A DNA stretch of 64,000 nucleotides. It comes from Sinorhizobium sp. 8-89 (GTDB taxonomy: Bacteria > Pseudomonadota > Alphaproteobacteria > Rhizobiales > Rhizobiaceae). The stretch spans positions 1 to 64,000 of the forward strand of contig NZ_JASKLR010000016.1 in assembly GCF_030124325.1 (NCBI RefSeq), given 5' to 3'. The number at the start of each line of letters is the position of its first letter. The stretch's first letter is position 1. The position numbers were made by a program, and so were the translations under genes. Below, in pieces: positions 36,372 through 44,719 of the stretch. The notes below the pieces were generated by a model. It was not told where the DNA came from, ran no database searches, and was given only the letters and a program-made list of their open reading frames with translations.

Positions 36372-37352
36372 ATGAAAACGCTTCTCTCCGCCGTTGCCGC
36401 CACGCTTGTCGCCGGCCTCATGTCCACCGCGGCTTATGCCGAAAGCCTGGTGCTTTATACCAGTCAGCCGAACGAGGATGCGCAGGCGACGGTGGATGCG
36501 TTCAAGGCGGCTAACCCCGGCGTCGAGGTCGAGTGGGTGCGCGAGGGGACGACGAAGATCATGGCCAAGCTGATGGCCGAGATCGAGGCGGGCAATCCGG
36601 TGGCGGACGTGCTTCTGATCGCCGATATGGTGACGATGCAGCGGCTGAAGGAGGGCGGGCATCTGCTGCCTTACAAGTCGCCCGAGGCGGCGGGCTATGA
36701 TGCCGCGCTCTATGATGCTGATGGAGCCTATTATTCGACCAAGATGATCACCACCGGCATCGTCTACAACACCTCGGCCGCGATGAAGCCGAAAGGCTGG
36801 CAGGATCTTGCCAAGCCCGAGGCCAAGGGCCTCGTCACCATGCCGAGCCCGCTTACGTCCGGTGCTGCGCTGATCCATGCCGAGACGCTCGCCACCATTC
36901 CCGGCCTCGGCTGGGATTATTACAAGGCGCTTGCCGAAAACGGCGCGACGGCCGCCGGCGGCAATGGCGGCGTCTTGAAGGCGGTTGCGACCGGCGAGAA
37001 GGCCTATGGGATGCTCGTCGATTTCATGGCGATCCGCGAGAAGGCCAAGGGCGCGCCGGTGGAATTCGTCTTCCCGGCCGAGGGCGTTTCCGCCGTCACC
37101 GAGCCGGTCGGCATCCTTGAGACCGCGAAGAACGTCGATGCCGCGAAGAAATTCGTGGACTTCCTCATCTCCGAGGAAGGCCAGAAGGTTGCGGCGAAGA
37201 TGGGCTATATCCCGGCCCGCAACGGCGTGGCGCTGCCGGAAGGCTATCCGGCCCGCGAGACGATCAAGGTGCTGCCGGTCGATGCCGCGGCGGCGGTCAA
37301 GAATTCCGAAGCGGACCTCAAAACCTTCTCCGGCATTTTCGGGACGAACTGA
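36372..37352 (+). CDS. Iron(III)-type ABC transporter substrate-binding protein
   Basis: A 326-aa periplasmic protein with signal peptide (MKTLLSAVAATLVAGLMSTAAYA). ESLVLYTSQPNEDAQATVDAF and the KNVDAAKKFVDFLISEEGQK C-terminal segment are typical of FbpA/AfuA-type and related phosphonate/thiamine binders. Tyr residues that could ligate Fe are present (AYYSTKMITTGIVYN), but the ligand is not proven. First gene of a three-gene importer operon. Confidence 0.88.
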   Translation: MKTLLSAVAATLVAGLMSTAAYAESLVLYTSQPNEDAQATVDAFKAANPGVEVEWVREGTTKIMAKLMAEIEAGNPVADVLLIADMVTMQRLKEGGHLLPYKSPEAAGYDAALYDADGAYYSTKMITTGIVYNTSAAMKPKGWQDLAKPEAKGLVTMPSPLTSGAALIHAETLATIPGLGWDYYKALAENGATAAGGNGGVLKAVATGEKAYGMLVDFMAIREKAKGAPVEFVFPAEGVSAVTEPVGILETAKNVDAAKKFVDFLISEEGQKVAAKMGYIPARNGVALPEGYPARETIKVLPVDAAAAVKNSEADLKTFSGIFGTN

Positions 37353-37359
37353 CGGCCTG

Positions 37360-39378
37360 ATGACACGAGCGGACGAGATCGCCCGCGGCCGGCGCGGCGG
37401 CGCTCCGGCGGAATCTGATGCGGAAGGCGGCTCCGGACTGCTGGGGTCGCCTCGACGCCTTCTGTCGAAGGCGTGGCGCTTCGGCCCATTGCGGTTTCTC
37501 TTCGGTGGCGGGGAGGCGGCGGAAAGCCGGCTTCCCCAAACCACTTCCGCAAAACTGCCGAACGCGCTGACCCGGACGTTAAGCGGCGTCGAGCTGCCGG
37601 CGATGCCTTATGTAACGGAAGGTGGTTCCCTCAACGCGATGCCGCGGCACGGCGGCCAGGCAGGGCGGTGGTTCGCCTTCTCTTTGCGGAGGCCGCGAGT
37701 GGCGTCTGGCGGCGAGCCGGCCTGGCTGCTGCCCTTCGTGCTTGGTGCCGTGCTGCTGCTCTCGGTGCTGCCGCTTGCCCGCCTTGCCGGAGCGGGGGTG
37801 AGCGGGCTTGTGGGTGGCGAGGCGGCGCGGCTGATCTTCGAGCCGGCGACCTTCGCGGCGCTCCGCAATACGCTCGTCACCGCCACGGGCGGCATGGTCG
37901 TCTCGCTTCTCCTCGGCTCGCTCTTCGCCTTCGCGGTGGCGCTCACCGACGTCAGGGGCAAGCTGATTTTGAGCTTCGCCTTCATGCTGCCGATGATGAT
38001 CCCGCCGCAGGTGACGGCGCTTGCCTGGGTGGAGATGTCCGGCCCGGCAAGCCCGTTGCTCAAGACGCTTGGGCTCGCGCCGCCGCTCGGCAGCCCGCAG
38101 CCGCTCTATTCGCTTTCCGGCATCGCGCTTCTCTTGGGCGTGCAGCATGCGCCGCTCGTCTTCCTGGCGCTCAAAGCCGGGCTTGCGGCGAGCCCGCGCG
38201 AGGGCATCGAGGCGGCGCGGCTTGCGGGCGCCGGCCCGTTCCGGGTTTTTCGCGATATCGTGCTGCCGCTTGGGCTGCCGGGGCTGATCGCCGGCGGGGC
38301 GATCGCCTTCGTCTCCGGCATCGGCAATTTCGGCATTCCGGCGATCCTCGGCATTCCGGCCGGTATCGAGACCTTGCCGACGCTGATCTTCAGCCGGCTG
38401 GCGAGTTTCGGCGCTGCCACCTTCGGCGAGATCGCGCTGATCTCGACGCTGATCGCGGCGATCTCCGCCGGCGGGCTCATCGTGCAGCAGCGCGCCCTTG
38501 CCGGCCGCGACTATCGCCTGATCGGCCATTCCGGCGCGCGCGCCGCCTTCGCGCTCGGGCGATGGCGCGTCGTGCTGGAGGCGCTGCTATGGGCGGTGCT
38601 GGCGCTGGTGCTCGTCGCGCCCCTCTTGGCGCTCGTCGCAAGCTCGCTGGTGCCGGCCTATGGCGTGCCGCTCAATCTCAAGACCGTGTCGCTCAGCGCC
38701 TATGGCGAAATCCTGTTCCGGCAGTCGATCACGCTGACGGCGCTGAAAAATTCGCTGTTCCTTGCCTCGGCCGCGGCGCTCGGGCTGCTTGTGGTCACCG
38801 TGCCGGCCGCCTATCTGCTGACACGGCGGAACGGCGCGCTCGCCAATCTCATCGCGATCCTGATCGAAGTTCCCTATGCGCTGCCCGGCATCGTGCTCGC
38901 CGTCGCCTTCATCCTCACCTTCGCGGCACCGCTGCCGCTTGTCGGTGTCTCGCTCTACGGCACGATCTGGATCATCCTCGCCGCCTATTTCTCTTCCTTC
39001 CTTGCCGTCAGCCTGAAGCCGGTCATGAGCGCGTTTCTCCAGATGGACCCCTCGCTCGAGGAGGCGGCGCGGCTTGCCGGAGCGGGTTTTTCCCGCCGCA
39101 TGCGCGATGTGCTGCTGCCGCTGATCGCGCCGGCGGCCGGGGCCTCCATCATCCTCGTTTTCCTGATCGCGGCGAACGAACTCACCGTCTCGGCGCTGCT
39201 TTGGTCGGCGGGCACGCAGACGCTCGGCGTCGCGATCTTCAATCTCGACGACAGCGGCTCGTCCGATCTCGCCTCGGCCCTCTCGGTGCTCGTCGTCCTG
39301 CTCGTGATCGCGCTGATGGCGGCGCTTGAATTTTTCGCAAAGTACCTGCCGGAGGGCGTGCTGCCGTGGCGCAACTGA
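37360..39378 (+). CDS. Iron(III)-type ABC transporter permease (fused two-domain)
   Basis: A 672-aa permease carrying two six-helix halves, as in FbpB/AfuB. Each half ends with an EAA loop: GIEAARLAGAGPFRVFRDIVLP (first) and SLEEAARLAGAGFSRRMRDVLLP (second). The first membrane helix begins only at about residue 122 (PAWLLPFVLGAVLLLSVLPL). The 110 residues before it are hydrophilic, Arg/Gly-rich and unlike family members. No RBS precedes the ATG at 37360, so the true start may be the ATG near 37602 or 37639. The ATPase gene overlaps its end by 13 bases. Confidence 0.85.
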   Translation: MTRADEIARGRRGGAPAESDAEGGSGLLGSPRRLLSKAWRFGPLRFLFGGGEAAESRLPQTTSAKLPNALTRTLSGVELPAMPYVTEGGSLNAMPRHGGQAGRWFAFSLRRPRVASGGEPAWLLPFVLGAVLLLSVLPLARLAGAGVSGLVGGEAARLIFEPATFAALRNTLVTATGGMVVSLLLGSLFAFAVALTDVRGKLILSFAFMLPMMIPPQVTALAWVEMSGPASPLLKTLGLAPPLGSPQPLYSLSGIALLLGVQHAPLVFLALKAGLAASPREGIEAARLAGAGPFRVFRDIVLPLGLPGLIAGGAIAFVSGIGNFGIPAILGIPAGIETLPTLIFSRLASFGAATFGEIALISTLIAAISAGGLIVQQRALAGRDYRLIGHSGARAAFALGRWRVVLEALLWAVLALVLVAPLLALVASSLVPAYGVPLNLKTVSLSAYGEILFRQSITLTALKNSLFLASAAALGLLVVTVPAAYLLTRRNGALANLIAILIEVPYALPGIVLAVAFILTFAAPLPLVGVSLYGTIWIILAAYFSSFLAVSLKPVMSAFLQMDPSLEEAARLAGAGFSRRMRDVLLPLIAPAAGASIILVFLIAANELTVSALLWSAGTQTLGVAIFNLDDSGSSDLASALSVLVVLLVIALMAALEFFAKYLPEGVLPWRN

Positions 39379-40436
39379 TCCTCAATCACCTGACCAAGGA
39401 TTTCGGCGGAGGAAGGCCTGCAGTCGCCGACGTTTCCCTCACGCTGCGCAAGCAGGCCTTCCTCGCGCTCCTCGGCCCGTCGGGCTGCGGCAAGACGACG
39501 GTGCTCCGGATGATCGCCGGATTCGAGCAGCCGAGCGACGGCTCGATCTTCTACGGCGAGCGGCGGCTTTCGGACGCCGAGCGCGCGCTGCCACCGGAAA
39601 AGCGCAACATGGCGATGGTGTTCCAGTCCTATGCGCTCTGGCCGCATATGACGGTCGCGGAGAATGTCGGCTATCCCTTGAAGGTGAGGGGGATTTCCGG
39701 CGCGGGCTGGCGGAAGCTCGTGGGCGAGGCGCTGTCGCTGGTGAAACTCACCGACTTTGCCGAGCGGCGGCCGTCAGCACTTTCCGGCGGCCAGCGCCAG
39801 CGGGTGGCGCTCGCCCGCTGCCTCGTCACCCAGCCGGATGTCGTGCTGCTCGACGAGCCGCTTGCCAATCTCGACCAGCATCTCAGGAAGGCGATGGAGG
39901 AGACGTTTCACGCCTTCCACGAGCGCTCCGGCGCGACCATGGTCTATGTCACCCACGACCAGGCCGAGGCGATGGCGCTCGCGACCGACGTCGCGGTGAT
40001 GTCGGAAGGCCGGCTATTGCAGGTGGCGCCGCCGGCAGAGATCTATGCCAGGCCGGAGGGCCGCGTCGTCGGCGGGCTGATCGGCCGCGGCAGTATTTTG
40101 CAGCTGCCGCTGGCGGAGACCGGCGAAAGACAGCTCGGCTGGCCGGTACTGCGCGAGGCGCTCGGGTCGCACGCGGCCAATGGTGCGGTCGGCGGGCCGC
40201 CTGCCGACGTGCCCCGAGCCGACGTGCCACTTGCCGATGTTCTCGTGCGGCCCGAGCACGTCCACCGCGGTACCGACGGCATTCCGATGCGGGTGATCTC
40301 CTGCGTCTTCGAAGGCGAGCGCTTCGCCGTGGCGCTTGCGCTTCCCGACGGCCAGCGGCTGAAGGCTTTCAGCAGCGTGGCGATCGCGGAGGGGCAGACC
40401 GCGCCGTTCGTGATCGCGAGCGGTTGGCGGCTTTGA
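39366..40436 (+). CDS. Iron(III)-type ABC transporter ATP-binding protein
   Basis: A 356-aa ATPase of the FbpC/PotA class: Walker A GPSGCGKTTVLRMIAG, Q-loop FQSYALWPHMTVAENV, signature LSGGQRQRVALARCL, Walker B VVLLDEPLANLD, H-loop VTHDQAEAM. A C-terminal TOBE-like regulatory domain follows (DVLVRPEHVH). The linker has a short tandem run (ADVPRADVPLADV). GTG start at 39366 inside the permease gene, so translation is coupled. Confidence 0.92.
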   Translation: MAQLILNHLTKDFGGGRPAVADVSLTLRKQAFLALLGPSGCGKTTVLRMIAGFEQPSDGSIFYGERRLSDAERALPPEKRNMAMVFQSYALWPHMTVAENVGYPLKVRGISGAGWRKLVGEALSLVKLTDFAERRPSALSGGQRQRVALARCLVTQPDVVLLDEPLANLDQHLRKAMEETFHAFHERSGATMVYVTHDQAEAMALATDVAVMSEGRLLQVAPPAEIYARPEGRVVGGLIGRGSILQLPLAETGERQLGWPVLREALGSHAANGAVGGPPADVPRADVPLADVLVRPEHVHRGTDGIPMRVISCVFEGERFAVALALPDGQRLKAFSSVAIAEGQTAPFVIASGWRL

Positions 40437-40503
40437 GGCTGGCGGTGGCGGCGGTGCCACACATACGGCGTCGCTGCCGGCTAACCAGCGGCGAAGTATG
40501 CGC

Positions 40504-40706
40504 ACCTCATTCCTGTGCTTGTCACAGGAATCCAGCGCGCCCAAGTCCTTGGGCGCCGGAGACTCCGTATGGTCGACAGTCGGATGTTTTGGGCCGCGCG
40601 GAGCGTCTACCGGTGTTTCCGATGCCGCGTCGCACATGCTGAAAGCGAGTCATTCACGCCGCCGACGCGGCGCTGCTGGACTCCTGTGACAAGCACAGGG
40701 GTGAGG
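40504..40706. repeat. Palindromic element (CCTCATTCCTGTG family), 203 bp
   Basis: The left arm CCTCATTCCTGTGCTTGTCA (then CAGGAATCCAGC) mirrors the right arm GCTGG...CTCCTGTGACAAGCACAGGG. It matches 33258-33363 at both ends but contains about 90 extra internal bases and lacks the MITE termini. Confidence 0.75.
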
Positions 40707-40781
40707 GAGGTTGGGGTGTGGGCCGTGCCAGGGTTAGTGGCGAGAGGATGCCAGCGCAAGCAGGTGCACGATCTCTCTTGT

Positions 40782-40812
40782 CGTCATCCTCGGGCTTGAT
40801 CCGAGGATGACG
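40782..40812. repeat. Perfect hairpin repeat CGTCATCCTCGG-N7-CCGAGGATGACG
   Basis: Twelve-base arms with a seven-base loop (GCTTGAT), a hairpin type frequently dispersed in alphaproteobacterial intergenic DNA. No T-tract, so not an obvious terminator. Confidence 0.75.
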
Positions 40813-40820
40813 GAGTGGAA

Positions 40821-40856
40821 GGCCAGAACTTCGCCCAAGGCCAGAATTTCGCCCAA
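40821..40856. repeat. 18-bp tandem duplication
   Basis: GGCCAGAACTTCGCCCAA is followed directly by GGCCAGAATTTCGCCCAA (one difference). Confidence 0.85.
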
Positions 40857-40946
40857 GGTACGGGGGCGACGATGATGGAACGCCTGTCCGTGATGACGCA
40901 AGGGTGGAGCCTCCATCGCCGAAAACTGTATCAAAAAGTTAACTGG

Positions 40947-40975
40947 TTGCTTTAAACAATCAATAATGCGATAGT
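40947..40975 (+). promoter_or_regulatory. Candidate promoter of the GST gene
   Basis: TTGCTT, 17 bases, GATAGT, in an AT-rich stretch 35 bases before the GST start codon. Hexamers are approximate. Confidence 0.4.
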
Positions 40976-41009
40976 GCAAACAATGCTTGACCAATCAAGG
41001 GAGGAAGCA

Positions 41010-41618
41010 ATGAAACTCTACCAGGGCATGGGACCGAACTCCTACCGTGTGCGCATCTTCATGGCGGAGAAGGGCATCACGCTGCCGATGGCGAACATCG
41101 ATTTCTTCAAGAATGAGCACAGGTCGCCGGAATTCCTGAAACTCAATTCGCTCGGTCAGATTCCGGTGCTGGAACTCGACGACGGGACGATCATCACCGA
41201 AAGCGTCGCGATCTGCCGTTACCTCGAAGAGACGCATCCAGAGCCGCCGCTGTTCGGAACCGACGCGGTCAGCCGCGCCAAGGTCGAGATGTGGAACCGC
41301 CGGGCCGAACTGGTGATCTTCGCCACGGTCGGCAATGTCGCGCTCCACACCGAAGACTTCTTCAAGGATCGCCTCACGCAGTTTCCGGCCTTTGCCGAGA
41401 CCGAGCGGCAGGCGGTGCCGAAGAAGTGGGCCTGGCTCGACCGCGAGCTTGCCGACGGTCGGCCGTTCCTTGCCGGCGACAGTTTCTCGATCGCCGATAT
41501 CACCGCCGGCGTGTGTGGCTGGCTGGGCGAAGCCTTCGGCATGGAAATCCCGGCGTCGCTCACAAACGTCCAGCGCTGGAACGAGCGGGTCCGGAGCCGC
41601 CCGACCTGGAACGCGTGA
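41010..41618 (+). CDS. Glutathione S-transferase family protein
   Basis: A 202-aa GST: MKLYQGMGPNSYRVRIFMAEKG (thioredoxin fold; Ser/Asn at the active-site turn), LNSLGQIPVLELDDGTIITESVAICRYLEE (cis-Pro and Glu-Ser glutathione contact) and C-terminal SFSIADITAGVCGWLGEAFG. Start at 41010 with AGGGAGGAA upstream. Substrate unknown. Confidence 0.9.
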   Translation: MKLYQGMGPNSYRVRIFMAEKGITLPMANIDFFKNEHRSPEFLKLNSLGQIPVLELDDGTIITESVAICRYLEETHPEPPLFGTDAVSRAKVEMWNRRAELVIFATVGNVALHTEDFFKDRLTQFPAFAETERQAVPKKWAWLDRELADGRPFLAGDSFSIADITAGVCGWLGEAFGMEIPASLTNVQRWNERVRSRPTWNA

Positions 41619-41648
41619 GCGCCGGAACGCAAGGCATTTGAAACGACG

Positions 41649-41692
41649 CAATTCCGGACGGAAACCGTTACGCATTTTCCTGGAATTGCTCT
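41649..41692. repeat. AATTCC-type palindromic repeat
   Basis: GCAATTCCGGACGGAAACCG...TTTTCCTGGAATTGC: the terminal GCAATTCC/GGAATTGC arms are inverted complements with an inner GGAAA/TTTCC pair. Same family as 45778 and 45830. Confidence 0.7.
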
Positions 41693-41788
41693 TGGCTCGC
41701 AGGTCGGCTCCATGTCGGCCTTGCGGCGGGAGTTCGCCGCTCCGACGTCGAACATTCCCTGAACACGCACAGCGTCCGCCCATGCCCG

Positions 41789-41813
41789 GGAACCAGCGTC
41801 CCGCTCGCACGTT
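41789..41813 (+). promoter_or_regulatory. RpoE2/EcfG-type stress promoter (HAD-ATPase gene)
   Basis: GGAAC, 16 bases, CGTT: an exact match to the rhizobial general-stress ECF consensus (GGAAC-N18/19-TT). It predicts a start near 41820, about 70 bases before the HAD-ATPase ATG. Confidence 0.8.
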
Positions 41814-41888
41814 CGGTTTGTCCAGGAGATCAACGGCGACGGCCAGGAACATGCGCGTTTGATGGCCGGGAAGAGAGGCGGCGAGCAA

Positions 41889-43595
41889 ATGTATGTCATG
41901 GCCCTTGCGACAGATTATGATGGCACCCTGGCCGAGGACGGGGTTGTCAGGCCGGAAACCCTCGAGGCCTTGAAAAGACTGAGGGAGACCGGCCGCAAGC
42001 TCCTCCTCGTTACCGGCCGCGAGCTGCCGGACCTCAAGCGCGTCTTTCCCCATACGGACCTCTTCGACAGGGTCGTCGTCGAGAACGGCGCCTTGCTCTA
42101 TTCGCCCGATTCCGAAGAGGAGCGGCCGCTTGCGCCCGCGCCGCCGCCGGAATTCGTCGAGCGCCTGAGGCAGAAGGGCGTCGAAGAGATATCCGTCGGG
42201 CGGTCCATCGTCGCCACCTGGGAGCCCCATCAGGCCACGGCTCTCGAGGCGATCAACGAGCTCGGCCTCGAACTCGAGATCATTTTCAACAAGGGCGCGG
42301 TGATGGTGCTTCCGAGCGGCGTCAACAAGGCGACCGGTCTGAAATCGGCGCTCGAGGAGATGCAGCTTTCCTTCCTTAACGTCGTGGCGGTCGGCGATGC
42401 GGAGAACGATCACGCGCTCCTGAGAACGTGCGGCTGCGGCGCTGCGGTCACGAATGCCGTGCCTGCGCTCAAGGAAACGGCCGATCTCGTCCTCGAAGGC
42501 GCGCGGGGCGCCGGCGTGGAGGAATTGATCGGGCAGATCATTGAGCTCGATTACGCGCTCTGCGCCAATGCACGTCACCAGGTGCCGATCGGCGAGGACG
42601 ACGAGGGGACGGTCGAAATCGGGCCGCCTGATGTCCTGCTGATCGCCGGAAGTTCCGGCATCGGCAAGTCGACGCTGGCAACGGCCCTTTCGGAGCGCAT
42701 GCGGGAGCGGCATTGCCAGTTCTGCGTTTTCGATCCCGAGGGCGACTACGAGGGTCTCGAGGGCGCGGTGACCTTGGGCAGCAGTTCGGCGACACCCACC
42801 GATAGCGAGGTGCTGGAACTCCTCGCCAATCCGGAGGACAACGTCGTGGTCAATGCGCTCGGCTTCGAAGTGGAGGAACGGCCGGCGTTCTTCGCCGAAC
42901 TGATGCCGGGCCTTTCGGCGCTTCGGGCCAAAACCGGCAGGCCGCACTGGCTGATCATCGACGAGGCCCATCACCTCATGCCGGCGTCACGCGACAGTGC
43001 CTCGCTTGCGCTTTCGGACGACCGCTCGGGCATGATCATGATCACCGTCCATCCGGATGCCGTTTCTCCCGACGCGCTTGCGGCAGTCACCGCCGTCGCA
43101 GCGCTCGGCCCCAAGGCGCGCGAGGTGATCGAGGCTCTTTGCACGACCGTCGGCGAAGCGCCGCCGGACGGCCTCGACGAGCCGCAGGAGGAGGATGAGG
43201 TTCTTTTCTGGCAACGCTCGACTGGAGCGCCCGTGCGCCGCATCCGGGTCGAGAAACCGCGGCAGACCCGCAAGCGCCACACGCGGAAATACGCCGAAGG
43301 CCATATGGACGAGCAGACAAGCTTCTATTTCCGCGGGCCCAAGAACGAAATGAACCTGCGCGCCCACAATCTGATGATGTTCCTGCAGATCGCCGAAGGA
43401 ATCGACGACAAGACCTGGGAGCATCATCTGCGGGCCGGCGACTATTCGAAATGGTTCGAGGAACGCATCGGCGATCCGGACCTGGCGGCGGAAGCCGCCG
43501 GCATCGAAGAGGATCGTGCGCTCTCGCCCGCCGAGAGCCGCGACAGGATCGCCGAGGCGGTACGCCGTCGCTACACCGCACCCGCATTGGGGTAG
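41889..43595 (+). CDS. HAD-family phosphatase fused to a P-loop ATPase
   Basis: A 568-aa two-part protein. Residues 1-215 are a Cof/sucrose-phosphatase-like HAD hydrolase: nucleophile and acid Asp in ATDYDGTL (D9, D11), Ser/Thr in LLVTGREL, Lys in GVNKATGLKSAL and VAVGDAENDHALL (metal Asp pair). Residues 245-400 form a P-loop ATPase: Walker A AGSSGIGKSTLATAL (about 254-262) and Walker B HWLIIDEAHHLMPA (about 354-362), of the HerA/DUF853-like ATPase style. The C-terminal 110 residues are basic and contain YFRGPKNEMNLRAHNLMMF. It reads from the stress promoter at 41789. Role unknown; a stress-induced phosphatase coupled to ATP-driven DNA or protein remodelling is speculative. Confidence 0.82.
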   Translation: MYVMALATDYDGTLAEDGVVRPETLEALKRLRETGRKLLLVTGRELPDLKRVFPHTDLFDRVVVENGALLYSPDSEEERPLAPAPPPEFVERLRQKGVEEISVGRSIVATWEPHQATALEAINELGLELEIIFNKGAVMVLPSGVNKATGLKSALEEMQLSFLNVVAVGDAENDHALLRTCGCGAAVTNAVPALKETADLVLEGARGAGVEELIGQIIELDYALCANARHQVPIGEDDEGTVEIGPPDVLLIAGSSGIGKSTLATALSERMRERHCQFCVFDPEGDYEGLEGAVTLGSSSATPTDSEVLELLANPEDNVVVNALGFEVEERPAFFAELMPGLSALRAKTGRPHWLIIDEAHHLMPASRDSASLALSDDRSGMIMITVHPDAVSPDALAAVTAVAALGPKAREVIEALCTTVGEAPPDGLDEPQEEDEVLFWQRSTGAPVRRIRVEKPRQTRKRHTRKYAEGHMDEQTSFYFRGPKNEMNLRAHNLMMFLQIAEGIDDKTWEHHLRAGDYSKWFEERIGDPDLAAEAAGIEEDRALSPAESRDRIAEAVRRRYTAPALG

Positions 43596-43651
43596 GATTG
43601 AGCCGGCCGGCAATCGCCGGCGCTTTTCCAGGCGTAGAGATCAAAAAGGCT

Positions 43652-43846
43652 CTACCGGTTCGGCTTCTGCTTGGAGCCGGCACTCCTACCGTCCGAGCTT
43701 TTCGAGCGCTCGTCGAACCGGTCGGCGCCTTTGGCGAGATCGGAACCCTTCTGTGCTTCCACCTTTTTCTCTTCCTTGGCGGCGCTTTTGTGCAGGCCGC
43801 GCGACGATTGCTTGCCCTTCGCCGTCGGGGCTTTTTCGACACCCAT
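43652..43846 (-). CDS. 64-aa Lys/Ser-rich hydrophilic stress protein
   Basis: MGVEKAPTAKGKQSSRGLHK... is highly charged (Lys, Glu, Asp, Ser) with no hydrophobic core and looks intrinsically disordered. GGAGGA lies nine bases before the ATG at 43846. The minus strand has an exact GGAAC-N16-CGTT promoter 35 bases further up. Composition recalls hydrophilin or DNA-protective small proteins; this is inference. Convergent with the HAD-ATPase gene. Confidence 0.72.
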   Translation of the reverse strand: MGVEKAPTAKGKQSSRGLHKSAAKEEKKVEAQKGSDLAKGADRFDERSKSSDGRSAGSKQKPNR

Positions 43847-43880
43847 TGCAGCCACTCCTCCGTGAGCGAAACTGAGTTTG

Positions 43881-43905
43881 AACGTGCGGGAGCTTTGTTT
43901 GTTCC
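43881..43905 (-). promoter_or_regulatory. RpoE2/EcfG-type stress promoter (64-aa protein)
   Basis: On the minus strand GGAAC (43901-43905), 16 bases, CGTT (43881-43884). The predicted start, near 43874, leaves a leader of about 28 bases. Confidence 0.8.
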
Positions 43906-44069
43906 TTCGGCGACCGAGCAGCCTCGGCGGCCGAATTTCTTTCAGTTATCGCGACCGCAGTCATCATCGCCTGCGCCCTGTTCGTCGCCCTTGCCGCTGC
44001 GGCAGGAGAGGAGGGCCGGGATCCTGCATGTACGGCAATTAGGAATAGCAGGCATATTTGCTACAGGGG

Positions 44070-44085
44070 TCGTAGGAGCCTACGA
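44070..44085. promoter_or_regulatory. Palindrome TCGTAGG-AG-CCTACGA before the cupin gene
   Basis: A perfect seven-base inverted repeat with a two-base centre, 55 bases upstream of the cupin start. Possible operator; no regulator gene is adjacent. Confidence 0.45.
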
Positions 44086-44139
44086 TCCGGAGTGGGATAG
44101 AACCGCGAAGCGGTCCTGCGCCGAGCAAGGGGCACGCAA

Positions 44140-44523
44140 ATGGATGTCGTCTCGAATACCGATCACCCGCTTGAGGAATGGCGCCCGGGCGTCCAGACCC
44201 GGATGCACGTCGCCGCCTCAGTTGGCTCGACAGAGCTCTGCATCTTCGAGCAGTGGGTCGCACCTGGCGCCGGCGCGCCTGACCATTTCCATTTCGTGGA
44301 GGAGGTGCTGACCGTGCTGGCGGGCGAAGCGGAGACCTGGCTCGGTGGGGAGCGCATGGTGCTGACGCATGGCCGCTCGCTGATCGTTCCTGCTGGCCTC
44401 CGGCATGGCTTCCGCAATGTAGGCAAGTCGACCCTTCACATGCATGCGGTTCTTGCCTCCGCCTGTTTCGAGGCAGCGTTCGACCATCGCGAACCTCCGG
44501 TTCGTCGATGGGCGAGGCTGTAG
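44140..44523 (+). CDS. Cupin-domain protein
   Basis: A 127-aa single-domain cupin. Motif 1 is APDHFHFVEEVLTVLAGEAE with two His and one Glu as metal ligands, and motif 2 is VPAGLRHGFRNVG with the final His. It could be a small metal-dependent enzyme or a sensor protein; substrate unknown. The RBS is weak. Monocistronic. Confidence 0.85.
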   Translation: MDVVSNTDHPLEEWRPGVQTRMHVAASVGSTELCIFEQWVAPGAGAPDHFHFVEEVLTVLAGEAETWLGGERMVLTHGRSLIVPAGLRHGFRNVGKSTLHMHAVLASACFEAAFDHREPPVRRWARL

Positions 44524-44719
44524 CCGGTCATCCGGCCATTTGTATGAGGCCCGCCGCACGTAGCTGTGGACTTGCCTCGTTTTTGCCGTTCTTGCCTTCT
44601 CCGTGGCCTTTTTGAGTTCCTAAAATAGCTGACTGATTCGCGCCCGCACCGCTTTCGTCGCAGTTTCCGGGGGCCGACAAGCCTTTGACAACCCGCGGAA
44701 CTGCCCAAGGAGAAGAGCC

